The position numbers were made by a program, and so were the translations under genes. The notes beneath the pieces were generated by a model. The model did not search any database, was not told the DNA's origin, and worked only from the letters and a program-made list of their open reading frames with translations. Shown piece by piece: positions 8,447-15,799 of a stretch of DNA of 43,926 nt. The stretch covers positions 1-43,926 of the forward strand of contig JAMJFU010000006.1 of assembly GCA_023544525.1 (NCBI GenBank), written 5' to 3'. The DNA comes from Anaerolineae bacterium (GTDB lineage Bacteria > Chloroflexota > Anaerolineae > JAAYZQ01). How positions within the stretch are numbered: position 1 is the first letter of the stretch; each line of letters opens with the position of its first letter.

Positions 8447-9292
8447 CTAGATGCCCGCAACCTCAGCCAGCGCCCGGGCAACGAGGGCGGTGCCGGCTTT
8501 GGCCCGGTACCAGGCTGTGGCTCGCTGGTCGTCGATGGGCGTGCTCTCGGCCACTGCCTGGGCGGCACACTCGGCAACCAATGCTGCGTCGACCGCTTTG
8601 CCTTTCAGCATCGCCTCCGCCTTGGAGCAGCGTAGTGGCGTCGGTGCCATCGACCCGAGGACGATGCGCGCGTCCTTGCATACCCCACCATCCATCTCCA
8701 GCCGCACGGCTGTGGACACGATGGAGCAGACCTGCGCTTTGCGCCGGCCCAGCTTCTTGAACACCGCCTTGCCCTTGAGCAGCGGCACGTGGATCTCGAG
8801 GATCAGTTCCTCTGCGGTCCGGACTGTCTCCCCCGGTCCGGTGAAGAACTCCTGGATCGGTACAGTCCGCTGTCCTTTGCTGCTGGCCAGAACCAGGTCG
8901 GCGTCCATGACCATGAGGGCCGGGATCATGTCCCCCGCCGGGGAAGCTGTCCCAAGGTTGCCGCCGATGGTGGCCTTGGTCCGAATGGCAGGGCTGCCAT
9001 GGGTCGCCGCCGCCTCGGCGAGCACGCTGAATTTCTGGGCAATCAGGTCGTCGGTCAACAGGTGAGCGATGGTCGTGCCAGCACCGATCACCAGTTTGCC
9101 GCCCTCCTCTCGGACATAGTCCAGGTCCAGCCCGCCGAGATAGACCAGGGCAGATGGTTTGATCTCGTAGTAGTTGAGTTGGGCTACGAGGTCGGTGCCG
9201 CCAGCAAGGACCGCGGCCTTCTCGCCATGCTGGGCTAGCAGCTTCACTGCTTCGCCAACCTCAGTTGGAGCGAAATAACTGACTTCTCTCAT
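8447..9292 (-). CDS. Molybdenum hydroxylase FAD-binding subunit (NdhF/CoxM-like)
   Basis: A 281-residue CoxM-type flavoprotein. The FAD pyrophosphate-binding loop AVLAGGTDL lies near residues 27-35 and the second FAD motif, TIGGNLGTASPAGD, near 107-120; both are intact. The C-terminal CO_deh_flav_C domain follows. It takes electrons from the FeS subunit to NAD+ or another acceptor. It is the first gene of the minus-strand operon, preceded by a 250-nt leader that starts at a consensus promoter with an ATCGAT-type operator immediately downstream. Start: ATG at 9292. Confidence 0.93.
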   Translation of the reverse strand: MREVSYFAPTEVGEAVKLLAQHGEKAAVLAGGTDLVAQLNYYEIKPSALVYLGGLDLDYVREEGGKLVIGAGTTIAHLLTDDLIAQKFSVLAEAAATHGSPAIRTKATIGGNLGTASPAGDMIPALMVMDADLVLASSKGQRTVPIQEFFTGPGETVRTAEELILEIHVPLLKGKAVFKKLGRRKAQVCSIVSTAVRLEMDGGVCKDARIVLGSMAPTPLRCSKAEAMLKGKAVDAALVAECAAQAVAESTPIDDQRATAWYRAKAGTALVARALAEVAGI

Positions 9293-9518
9293 GAGTAAAC
9301 CCTCCGTTTTCCCTCCAAAGTTCGATTTGGGTGTTCACTGGAGTCCTGTCCCCCTTGAGCTCGAATCGCCTGTCCCTCCTTTCTACTTGGACTTGAGGCA
9401 AAGTCGTGGTTCTCTGGCAAGCCACGTGCCAATGCCGAATGTCGGCTGCGACGTTGCATCGTGTCGTGTATGAGGAAAACAAGGTTGTCTGCAGGACGGG
9501 CGTTCTGCCCGCAAGGAC

Positions 9519-9543
9519 ATCGATAACCGATTATCGATTATCC
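9519..9543 (-). promoter_or_regulatory. Operator A of the ATCGATNATCGAT family
   Basis: The sequence ATCGATAACCGATTATCGAT (9519-9538) continues into TATCC, giving overlapping copies of the palindrome CGATNATCG. It begins 6 nt downstream of the -10 box of the Mo-hydroxylase promoter, which suggests repression by blocking initiation. The likely binder is the GntR/FCD protein encoded at 12535-13227, because the same motif sits in that gene's own promoter. Confidence 0.8.
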
Positions 9544-9549
9544 GCCCAA

Positions 9550-9578
9550 ATTCTACCACAGGCTTTCACGCCTGTCAA
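9550..9578 (-). promoter_or_regulatory. Promoter of the Mo-hydroxylase operon
   Basis: On the minus strand TTGACA (9578-9573), a 17-nt spacer and TAGAAT (9555-9550) form a near-consensus housekeeping promoter. The predicted start point falls inside operator A. The leader to the first ATG is about 250 nt and contains a short GC hairpin (CGGGC-gttct-GCCCG, around 9497-9511) but no recognisable riboswitch or gene. Confidence 0.85.
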
Positions 9579-9758
9579 GTGGCGAGTAGATTGTTCGAGC
9601 GATGCTGGGCTGGATCATCATCTTTCGCTGCGGTCCAGGTGTTCGGCACTCTGCCGGTTGTGGACTGTCTTTGTCCGGGCCTAGCCGTGGTGAAGCGCTG
9701 GTTCTGTGGACCAGCTACCTGGCACTCGCCTACTCCGACTGTCGGCCGGTCCCATCGG

Positions 9759-9787
9759 TTGACAAGTGTGGCAGGGTGGCGTACAAT
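9759..9787 (+). promoter_or_regulatory. Promoter of the second MDR dehydrogenase gene
   Basis: TTGACA (9759-9764), a 17-nt spacer and TACAAT (9782-9787), about 40 nt before the gene's start codon. No ATCGAT operator is attached, unlike the divergent promoter 180 bp away, so this gene may be constitutive or otherwise controlled. The remainder of the 537-bp gap 9293-9829 holds nothing else I recognise. Confidence 0.85.
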
Positions 9788-9829
9788 CAGCGGCACAGTG
9801 GGCGATCCCCAGGCCGAGGGAGGTCAGCA

Positions 9830-10867
9830 TTGAAAGCACTCGTCAAGTTTGCGCCGGGCAAGGGCCATGTCGAGATCCGAGAAGTGCCGGAGCCAACGGC
9901 CGGGCAGGGCCAGGTCAAAGTTGAGGTCCGGGCCGCAGGCGTCTGTGGTTCGGATCTACATATCTATCACGATCAAATTGCGATTCCCATCGAGCCCCCG
10001 GTCGTCATGGGCCACGAGTTCGCCGGCGTGGTCGCCGAGGTGGGCGAAGGCGTCGATCGCCTGCGCCCCGGCCATCGCGTGACGTGCGAGACGACGGCCT
10101 GGTCCTGCGGCCGTTGCCTCCAGTGCCGGCTGGGGCACTATAACATGTGCGCCGAGCGCAAGGTCGTCGGGTATGCCGTGGACGGCTGTTTTGCCCGGGC
10201 CTGCGTCGTCAACGAGCATCAGGTGCACCTGCTGCCAGAAAACGTCGATTTCCAGGCCGGCGCGCTGACCGAACCGCTGGCCTGTGCCGTCCACGCCGTC
10301 CTGGAGCTGACCTCGATCCTGGCCGGAGACCGGGTGATGATCACAGGCCCTGGCCCCGTTGGGCTGCTGTGCCTGCAACTGGTCAAGGCAGCGGGCGGCT
10401 TTGCCCTGGTATGCGGCACGAGCCAGGACGCCGAGCGGCTGGCGCTGGCTCGACGCTTCGGCGCTGACCTGACAGTGAACGTTGACCGCAAGGATACCTT
10501 GGAAATCGTCCGTGATCTGACCGGCGGGCAGGGCGCCGACATATTCCTGGAATGCGCCGGTGCACCGCAGGCGGCCCGTCTGGGCCTGGAAGCGACGCGT
10601 AGAGGGGGACAGTACACCCAGGTCGGCCTGTTTCCGGGCCCTTTCGAGCTCAAATTCGACCTGATCGCCTACAAGGAGCTACGCGTGACCGGCTCTCTTG
10701 GCCAGCGCTGGACCTCATGGCAACGGGCGCTGTCGCTCATGGCCCGGGGCCAGGTGGACACTGGCACCCTCGTCAGCCACCTCATGCCCCTGACCGAGTG
10801 GCGCGAGGCCTTTCGACTCGCCGAGGAGGGGGAGGGGCTAAAGGTCGTGCTGAAACCGGTTGACTGA
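9830..10867 (+). CDS. Zinc-dependent medium-chain dehydrogenase (second copy)
   Basis: A 345-residue MDR polyol/threonine-type dehydrogenase. Catalytic zinc motifs are GVCGSD and GHEF, with LTEP later; the structural zinc lobe is CGRCLQCRLGHYNMC; the Rossmann motif is GPGPVG. I choose the TTG at 9830 because GGGAGGT lies at 9818-9824 and it gives the correct family N-terminus (KALVKFAPGKG); the longer ATG frame upstream runs through the promoter. It is a paralogue of the dehydrogenase at 977-2017. It is a single-gene unit facing away from the Mo-hydroxylase operon and converging on the SDR at 10969. Substrate unknown, probably a secondary alcohol of the same pathway. Confidence 0.92.
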   Translation: MKALVKFAPGKGHVEIREVPEPTAGQGQVKVEVRAAGVCGSDLHIYHDQIAIPIEPPVVMGHEFAGVVAEVGEGVDRLRPGHRVTCETTAWSCGRCLQCRLGHYNMCAERKVVGYAVDGCFARACVVNEHQVHLLPENVDFQAGALTEPLACAVHAVLELTSILAGDRVMITGPGPVGLLCLQLVKAAGGFALVCGTSQDAERLALARRFGADLTVNVDRKDTLEIVRDLTGGQGADIFLECAGAPQAARLGLEATRRGGQYTQVGLFPGPFELKFDLIAYKELRVTGSLGQRWTSWQRALSLMARGQVDTGTLVSHLMPLTEWREAFRLAEEGEGLKVVLKPVD

Positions 10868-10868
10868 T

Positions 10869-10967
10869 CGGCTGGTAGGTTGGTACATTGGTAGATTGGT
10901 GAATTGGGGGTATTTGACGGATTCACCAATCTACCAATCCCCAATTTACCAATCTTCCAACCTCCCT
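10869..10967. repeat. Tandem/inverted repeat, probable bidirectional terminator
   Basis: Between two convergent genes. The left arm is a tandem of TTGGTAnA-like units (TTGGTACATTGGTAGATTGG) and the right arm its inverted form (CCAATCTACCAATCCCC, then CCAATTTACCAATCTTCC). The arms can form a long imperfect hairpin around 10910-10920. Such short-period AT/GC repeats also appear at 15486-15545. It probably stops both transcripts. Confidence 0.7.
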
Positions 10968-10968
10968 C

Positions 10969-11715
10969 CTAGTCGATCAAAAGGCCCCCATTCACGTCGA
11001 CGATTTCGCCCGTGATAAAGCTCGCCCGCTCGGAAGCCAGGAACACAACCGCGTGGGCCACGTCTTCTGGCGTGCCCAGCCGTCCCAGGGGCGTCCTCTG
11101 GGCGAAGGCTTCGTTCTCGGCATCAGAGACGGCGTGGATCATGGGCGTGTCGATCCGGCCCGGCGCCACGGCATTGACGGTGATGCCAAAGGGGCCAAGC
11201 TCCCGCGCCAGTTGTTTGGTCAGGTTGATGAGGCCTGCTTTGGAGGCCGAGTAGTGGGCTCCGGCCAGCGTGCCGCCAGTTTTGCCCGCCGAAGAGGCAA
11301 TGTTGACGATACGGCCCGAGCGTTGCTCTTTCATGGCGGGGATCACCGCCTGGCAGCACAGGAAAGCGCCCTTGAGGTTCACCGCAAGCACGCGATCCCA
11401 CTGGGCTTCGCTGATCTCCTCCACGGGCAGGACCTCGTAGATGCCGGCGTTGTTGACCAGGATGTCGACCGTCCCCCAACGCGCTACCACCTCGCCGACG
11501 ACCCGGGAGATCTGTGGTTTGCTGGTCACGTCCATCTCGAAGGCCAGTGCCTGCCCGCCAAGGGCCTGGATCTGGGTCAGGGCCTCGTCCAGCAGGCGGG
11601 CGCTGATGTCACAGACGGCCACACGGGCACCTTCCGCGGCCAGGGCCTGGGCGATGCCCAGGCCGATGCCGCGGCCAGCGCCCGTGACCAAGACCACCTT
11701 GTCTCTCAGGTTCAT
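10969..11715 (-). CDS. SDR-family oxidoreductase (3-oxoacyl-ACP reductase/glucose dehydrogenase-like)
   Basis: A 248-residue classical SDR: TGAGRGIG near 12-19, NNAG, the INIASS-like serine region, YSASK catalytic motif and a C-terminal VNGGLLID. It is distinct from the two other SDRs of the window, which end in DGGW. The ATG at 11715 has GAGGAACG just before it. It is downstream of the cupin gene on the same strand but an intrinsic terminator lies between them, so it may be expressed at a lower level or from an unseen promoter. Substrate unknown. Confidence 0.92.
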   Translation of the reverse strand: MNLRDKVVLVTGAGRGIGLGIAQALAAEGARVAVCDISARLLDEALTQIQALGGQALAFEMDVTSKPQISRVVGEVVARWGTVDILVNNAGIYEVLPVEEISEAQWDRVLAVNLKGAFLCCQAVIPAMKEQRSGRIVNIASSAGKTGGTLAGAHYSASKAGLINLTKQLARELGPFGITVNAVAPGRIDTPMIHAVSDAENEAFAQRTPLGRLGTPEDVAHAVVFLASERASFITGEIVDVNGGLLID

Positions 11716-11732
11716 CGTTCCTCACCCCCGAT

Positions 11733-11770
11733 CGAAAAGGCTCCGCACCAGGCTGCGGTTGCGGAGCCTT
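11733..11770 (-). terminator. Intrinsic terminator after the cupin gene
   Basis: AAGGCTCCGCA (11737-11747) pairs perfectly with TGCGGAGCCTT (11760-11770). Read on the minus strand the stem is followed by TTTTC, the layout of a Rho-independent terminator. It follows the cupin stop by only 5 nt and lies 18 nt before the SDR start, so it either ends the cupin transcript or attenuates SDR expression. Confidence 0.85.
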
Positions 11771-11775
11771 CCAGG

Positions 11776-12156
11776 TCATTTCTGGATCAAATGGTCTTGG
11801 CGATATTTCTCCGGGATAAAGGGAGGAGCCACCGCCGAGACGACCTTGAGGATTTCATCCCCGTCGTTGATGAGTTGGTGGACAGCCTTGGGCGGGACAA
11901 AGACCACGGCCCCTGGCTCGAGGGGTGCTTCCTCCCCGTCGACCTTGATTCGGCCTTGGCCCGAGACGCAATAGAATACCTCCTCCTGATTGTCATGGGC
12001 GTGGGCGTTACTCGTGAATCCGGGGTCCACTGAACTTGTCCCCAGCCACAGATACCTGCTGCCCATGTTCTCGGGCGTCACCAGGTGACGGATGACGCGC
12101 TGGTGGGGCGGACCAATGCGGTCGCCCTCGACGTCCTGCTCCCGAATGTACTTCAT
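11776..12156 (-). CDS. Cupin-domain protein
   Basis: A 126-residue single-domain cupin. Motif 1 is visible as NAHAHDNQEEVFYCVSGQG (two His and one Glu of the metal site) and motif 2 as PGAVVFVPPKAVHQLIN, with the last His. Small cupins of this type are metal-dependent isomerases, dioxygenases or sensors; the function here is open. GGAGAGGAG precedes the ATG at 12156; an ATG at 12180 is possible but lacks a site. The gene has its own promoter and operator (12195-12249) and therefore seems to be controlled together with the Mo hydroxylase. Confidence 0.88.
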   Translation of the reverse strand: MKYIREQDVEGDRIGPPHQRVIRHLVTPENMGSRYLWLGTSSVDPGFTSNAHAHDNQEEVFYCVSGQGRIKVDGEEAPLEPGAVVFVPPKAVHQLINDGDEILKVVSAVAPPFIPEKYRQDHLIQK

Positions 12157-12194
12157 GTGGCTCTCCTCTCCAAAGCTCATCTGTGGTCCGAAAG

Positions 12195-12210
12195 AATCGA
12201 TTATCGATTA
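12195..12210 (-). promoter_or_regulatory. Operator B of the ATCGATNATCGAT family
   Basis: AATCGATTATCGATTA contains the perfect 13-bp palindrome ATCGATTATCGAT. It lies 11 nt downstream of the -10 box of the cupin promoter, in the same relation as at operators A, C and D. Confidence 0.85.
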
Positions 12211-12221
12211 GATGTGGGAGA

Positions 12222-12249
12222 ATTGTAGCGTATTCTGGACCCGTGTCAA
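12222..12249 (-). promoter_or_regulatory. Promoter of the cupin gene
   Basis: On the minus strand TTGACA (12249-12244), a 16-nt spacer and TACAAT (12227-12222). The predicted start lies next to operator B. It is back to back with the GntR promoter 115 bp away. Confidence 0.83.
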
Positions 12250-12362
12250 GTTGACGGCAGGGCGTGTCGACGGCTGGCCGGGACGCGCGCGACCGTCAGG
12301 CCTGGCCTGTCATAGGGCCTCCCGCAGGAGGAGCCTTCGGTCACTACGGAAGCTCGACCAAC

Positions 12363-12390
12363 TTGACAAGAATGGGAACGGTGGTAGAAT
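12363..12390 (+). promoter_or_regulatory. Promoter of the GntR/FCD regulator gene
   Basis: TTGACA (12363-12368), 16-nt spacer, TAGAAT (12385-12390). Operator C begins 10 nt after the -10 box, which is the expected position for negative autoregulation. Confidence 0.85.
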
Positions 12391-12400
12391 AGTTGGCGAG

Positions 12401-12420
12401 AATCGATAATCGTTTATCGG
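12401..12420 (+). promoter_or_regulatory. Operator C (autoregulatory site of the GntR regulator)
   Basis: AATCGATAATCG followed by TTTATCGG: a complete left half and a slightly degenerate right half of the shared palindrome. It overlaps the predicted transcription start of the regulator gene. Confidence 0.8.
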
Positions 12421-12534
12421 GCAAGCTTTGCGTAGCCCGACCAGGAACCAGACCTGGGATCCCGGCTGGCCGTGCGCCGAGCCGGGTGCATGATATCCGT
12501 GCTTTGAACTGGACACAAATGCTGGAGATAGACC

Positions 12535-13227
12535 ATGAGCTCGTTGTACACGTACTCGAATGCGGAGAGGGATGAGAAACATATTCCGCGCGTGGTCCTC
12601 AGTGACCGCGTCAAGGAGTATATCGTCGAGGCGGTATTGAACGGCCAATTCAAGCCTGGGGACCGGATCGTAGAGAGCTCCCTGGCGCGGGAGCTGGGCG
12701 TAAGCCAGGCTCCGGTGCGCGAGGCCATCCGTGACCTGGTGCTCCTTGGTTTCCTGGAGAGTGAGCCATACAAGGGTACCTCGGTGCGATCCTTCACCTA
12801 TGAGGAGTTGTGGGAGACCTACACGGTGCGCGCTGCCCTGGAGTCGCTGGCAGCCCGGCTGGCTGCCACCCATTTGACGGACGAGGATGCGGATAGGCTC
12901 CAAGGGATCCTCGACGAGATGATGGAAGCGGCGCGCCAGCAGGATCGGGACCGGCTGATCAAGTTGGACAATCGTTTTCACGAGACGATCCTCCTGATCT
13001 CGCGGAATCAGACGCTGCACCGCTTGTGGAAGACACTGCAATTCGGCACCTGGAGCATTGTCACCTACCGCAAGATGAGCTACGAGCCGGGCTACCTCGC
13101 CGCCCGCCATGGCGAGCTGCTGGCTGCCCTGAAGAGCGGTGAACCAGAAAAGGCGGCCCACGCCATGCAGCACCACATCGAGGATATGGGCAAGCCCCCG
13201 GCTGAGATGGGCACCGGCATGGGCTAG
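12535..13227 (+). CDS. GntR-family regulator, FCD (FadR) subfamily
   Basis: A 230-residue transcription factor. A winged HTH occupies roughly residues 18-85 (VKEYIVEAVLNGQFKPGDRI, then LARELGVSQAPVREAIRDL). An FCD ligand-binding domain follows to about residue 220, with the DNRFHETI segment whose Asp and His usually bind a metal used to hold carboxylate ligands. The effector is thus probably an organic acid of the pathway. GGAGATAG precedes the ATG at 12535. Its promoter holds the ATCGAT palindrome, and the same palindrome sits at four other promoters in the window, so it is the likely repressor of the Mo-hydroxylase, cupin, E1 and cyclase-SDR units. An intrinsic terminator follows at 13247. 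Confidence 0.94.
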   Translation: MSSLYTYSNAERDEKHIPRVVLSDRVKEYIVEAVLNGQFKPGDRIVESSLARELGVSQAPVREAIRDLVLLGFLESEPYKGTSVRSFTYEELWETYTVRAALESLAARLAATHLTDEDADRLQGILDEMMEAARQQDRDRLIKLDNRFHETILLISRNQTLHRLWKTLQFGTWSIVTYRKMSYEPGYLAARHGELLAALKSGEPEKAAHAMQHHIEDMGKPPAEMGTGMG

Positions 13228-13246
13228 TGCCGGTCCAGATGACGTC

Positions 13247-13276
13247 ACCCCCGCCACGTAGGGCGGGGGTTTGTCG
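13247..13276 (+). terminator. Intrinsic terminator after the GntR gene
   Basis: ACCCCCGCC (13247-13255) pairs with GGCGGGGGT (13262-13270) over a 6-nt loop, followed by a T-rich stretch TTTGTCGTTT. It isolates the regulator from the E1 operon promoter immediately downstream. Confidence 0.85.
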
Positions 13277-13306
13277 TTTCTGTAGATTTCCCCGCAGAGG
13301 TAGTTC

Positions 13307-13335
13307 TTGACGATCTGTCCCATCCTGGCTATAAT
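13307..13335 (+). promoter_or_regulatory. Promoter of the E1 alpha/beta operon
   Basis: TTGACG (13307-13312), 17-nt spacer, perfect TATAAT (13330-13335). The operator D region follows at about +10 to +30 and the first start codon at 13479. Confidence 0.87.
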
Positions 13336-13356
13336 TCCAAGCGCCAAATAATCGAG

Positions 13357-13368
13357 AATCGATTATCG
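13357..13368 (+). promoter_or_regulatory. Operator D of the ATCGATNATCGAT family
   Basis: AATCGATTATCG, preceded by a further degenerate copy (TAATCGAG, 13349-13356). The core lies 21 nt, and the upstream copy about 13 nt, downstream of the -10 box. It puts the E1 operon under the same control as the Mo-hydroxylase operon. Confidence 0.8.
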
Positions 13369-13478
13369 CATATTGTGGATTGCATTAGCAACTTGGTCGA
13401 GGATCCGGCGTGGTTGTGGATGCCGGGCGAGTGGCAAAGCAATCTAATCTCCTATGTACAATGAGAAACGGAGCGATC

Positions 13479-14486
13479 ATGAACGATAGAAAGATCCCGG
13501 AGGATCTCACAAAGGATCAGCTGCTGGCCATGTATCGCCGCATGCGTTTGATCCGTGGCTTTGAGGACACGGCCCAGAGGCTGTTCGAAAACGGCGAGAT
13601 CGGCGGGTTCCTGCACCTGTCCCAGGGGCAGGAGGCCGTGCCCGTGGGCACGTGCACCGCGCTGCGGCCCGACGATTATATCACCAGCACCCACCGCGGT
13701 CACGGCGACGTGCTGGCCAAAGGCTGCGAGCCAAAATACATGTTCGCTGAGCTGTATGGCCGGACGACGGGCTACTGCAAGGGCAAGGGTGGTTCGATGC
13801 ACATCGCCGACTTCAGCCAGGGCATCATCGGCGCCAACGGCATCGTCAGTGGCGGCTTGCCGATCATCACCGGCGTGGGCCTGTCGATCAAGATGCGAGG
13901 CACGGACCAGGTGGCGGTTTGCTTCTTTGGCGACGGCGCCACGGCTGAGGGCGGCTTTCACGAAGCGCTCAACCTGGCCTCGTTGTGGCAAATACCGGTC
14001 ATCTTTGTCTGCCAGAACAACCTGTACGGCCTGTCCCAGCCTTTTTCAGAGACGGCCTATGACTGCGACCTCGCCCAGCGGGCGCGCACCTACCACATCC
14101 CCGGCGAGTGTGTGGATGGCATGGACGCCATTGCCGTCTATCGTTCGGTGAAGGAAGCGGTCGACCGGGCCCGGTCGGGTGGCGGCCCCACCTTCATCGA
14201 GGCCAAGACCTACCGGTTCCTGGGCCACTATGTCGGCGACCCGGCGCTGTACATGCCGCCCGAGGAGCGCAAGGCCTGGCGCGAGAAGGATGCGATTGCC
14301 AAATTGGGCACGCAATTGCGGGCGTGGGACTACCTGACCGAGGAAGAGGACGAGGCGATGGCCGCCAGCGTGCAGGCCGAGCTGGAGCAGGGGGTCGAAT
14401 ACGCCCGCTCCAGTCCCATCCCCGCGCCCGAGGAGGCCCTTGACGACGTCTATGTCCACTTTGACTATGCGGGCAACCCGCGGTAG
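13479..14486 (+). CDS. 2-Oxoacid (pyruvate/acetoin) dehydrogenase E1 alpha subunit
   Basis: A 335-residue ThDP-dependent E1 alpha. The ThDP/Mg motif begins GDGATAEG (151-158) and ends at NN (180-181). The segment RFLGHYVGDP corresponds to the loop that contacts ThDP and the lipoyl domain. The ATG at 13479 has ACGGAG upstream and matches the family start; ATG 13461 is possible. E1 beta begins 12 nt after the stop. Pyruvate, acetoin and branched-chain oxoacid enzymes cannot be separated by eye. No E2 or E3 gene lies nearby, so either these are supplied elsewhere or this pair acts without a lipoyl carrier. Confidence 0.92.
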   Translation: MNDRKIPEDLTKDQLLAMYRRMRLIRGFEDTAQRLFENGEIGGFLHLSQGQEAVPVGTCTALRPDDYITSTHRGHGDVLAKGCEPKYMFAELYGRTTGYCKGKGGSMHIADFSQGIIGANGIVSGGLPIITGVGLSIKMRGTDQVAVCFFGDGATAEGGFHEALNLASLWQIPVIFVCQNNLYGLSQPFSETAYDCDLAQRARTYHIPGECVDGMDAIAVYRSVKEAVDRARSGGGPTFIEAKTYRFLGHYVGDPALYMPPEERKAWREKDAIAKLGTQLRAWDYLTEEEDEAMAASVQAELEQGVEYARSSPIPAPEEALDDVYVHFDYAGNPR

Positions 14487-14498
14487 GGAGAGGCGATC

Positions 14499-15485
14499 AT
14501 GCGAGAGATCAGCTATCGAGATGCATTGAAGGAAGCGCTGAAGGAGGAAATGGAGCGCGACGAGCGCGTCTTTCTCCTGGGTGAAGACATCGCCGATCCC
14601 TTTGGCAGTGCCTACAAGGTCACGCTGGGGCTGTCGCCGATCTTTGGCACGGACCGCGTCATCCAGACGCCCATCAGCGAGCAGGGGTTCACCGGCGCTG
14701 CCGTAGGCGCGGCCATCACCGGGCTGCGGCCCGTGGTCGAGTACATGTACATCGATTTCACGACGATGGCCATGGACCAGATCGCCAACCAGGCGGCCAA
14801 GTTCCACTATATGTCGGGCGGCCAGGCGCAAGTGCCGATGGTGATGCGCACCCAGGGCGGGCCGGGCCGGTCGTCGGCCGCGCAGCATGCCCAGAGCCTG
14901 GAAGCCTGGTTCCACCACCTGCCGGGCCTGCTGGTGGCCATGCCCGCCACCCCCCACGATGCCAAGGGGTTGCTCAAGACGGCCATCCGCCTGGATGACC
15001 CGGTGATGTTCGTCGAGCAGAAGCTGCTCTACAATACGACCGGGCCCGTGCCCGAGGAGGAGTATACCATCCCCTTTGGCCTGGCCGATGTGAAGCGGGA
15101 GGGGACCGATTGCACGGTGGTGGCCACCTCCATGGCCGTCCTCAAGGCCCTGAAGGCGGCCGACCTATTGGCGGCGGAGGGCATCAGCATCGAAGTAGTG
15201 GACCCACGGACGCTGTTCCCGTTAGACATGGAGACCATCGTCGAGTCGGTGAAAAAGACGTCCCGGCTGGTGGTCAGCCACGAAGCGCCGGAGCGGGGTG
15301 GCTTTGCCGCCGAGGTGGTGGCCCAGGTGAGCGACAGAGCCTTTGACTATCTCGACGCGCCCATCCAGCGCGTCTGTGCACCCTCGGTGCCGCCACCCTT
15401 TGCCCGCAATATGGAAGACTATGTCATGATCGACGAACACAAAATCGCCGATCGGGTGCGCAAGCTGGTCCAAGGGGAGATCTAA
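14499..15485 (+). CDS. 2-Oxoacid (pyruvate/acetoin) dehydrogenase E1 beta subunit
   Basis: A 328-residue E1 beta of the alpha2beta2 type: REISYRDALKEALKEEM start, LGEDIADPFGSAYKVT, the glutamate-containing PISEQGFTGAAVG (ThDP-activating Glu) and the C-terminal transketolase_C domain with VDPRTLFPLD and SHEAPERGGF. GGTAGGGAGAGG precedes the ATG at 14499. With E1 alpha it decarboxylates a 2-oxoacid (or cleaves acetoin) and passes the acyl group to a lipoyl E2. It ends just before a stretch of short repeats and a phosphoglycerate kinase remnant. Confidence 0.93.
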   Translation: MREISYRDALKEALKEEMERDERVFLLGEDIADPFGSAYKVTLGLSPIFGTDRVIQTPISEQGFTGAAVGAAITGLRPVVEYMYIDFTTMAMDQIANQAAKFHYMSGGQAQVPMVMRTQGGPGRSSAAQHAQSLEAWFHHLPGLLVAMPATPHDAKGLLKTAIRLDDPVMFVEQKLLYNTTGPVPEEEYTIPFGLADVKREGTDCTVVATSMAVLKALKAADLLAAEGISIEVVDPRTLFPLDMETIVESVKKTSRLVVSHEAPERGGFAAEVVAQVSDRAFDYLDAPIQRVCAPSVPPPFARNMEDYVMIDEHKIADRVRKLVQGEI

Positions 15486-15545
15486 AGTCCCCAATCTCCC
15501 ATATCCAATATCCAATATCCAGTATCCAATACCCAGTACCAAATA
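15486..15545. repeat. Short tandem repeat of ATATCCA-like 7-mers
   Basis: Downstream of E1 beta: CCATATCCAATATCCAATAT and then CCAGTATCCAATACCCAGTACC, a run of about six imperfect 7-9-bp units. There is no spacer structure, so it is not CRISPR. The style matches the repeat at 10869-10967. Possibly a slippage-derived intergenic repeat. Confidence 0.7.
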
Positions 15546-15558
15546 TGGGAGGAATACC

Positions 15559-15790
15559 ATGAGCAAAACAAAAGTCGGCGTCATCGCGGCTGTGGACGGC
15601 GGTGGCCAATGCGCCGGGCTACTCGGTCATTGGCGGCGGCGACAGCGTGGCGGCGGCCAAACGCTTTGGCGTGCGCGAGCGGATGGGCTATGTCTGCACC
15701 TCGGGCGGCGGGATGGTGCGCTTTCTGTCGGGGCAGTCGCTGCCTGTGGTAGAGGCATCGCGACGGGCGGCTGAGCGGCGGAGGGGCTAG
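15559..15790 (+). pseudogene. Phosphoglycerate kinase C-terminal remnant
   Basis: The frame ending at 15790 reads YSVIGGGDSVAAAKRFGV and then TSGGGMVRFLSGQSLPVVEA, which are the nucleotide-binding and closing motifs at the very C-terminus of phosphoglycerate kinase. The rest of the about 390-residue enzyme is missing. A start codon with an excellent site (GGGAGGAATACC before the ATG at 15559) precedes it, but that frame (MSKTKVGVIAAVDGG) is out of phase with the PGK frame, so the junction looks like a deletion. About 62 codons remain, and a functional kinase is impossible. It lies between E1 beta and the LarA-family gene. Confidence 0.8.
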
Positions 15791-15799
15791 GGATGGGGT

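Noticed and set aside
9293-9549. Possible riboswitch or leader peptide in the 250-nt leader of the Mo-hydroxylase operon
   Set aside because: A short hairpin is visible, but no conserved riboswitch core could be recognised and the small frames have no good start.
15486-15545. Possible CRISPR-like repeats
   Set aside because: Units are only 7-9 bp, directly abutting and imperfect, with no spacers and no cas genes.
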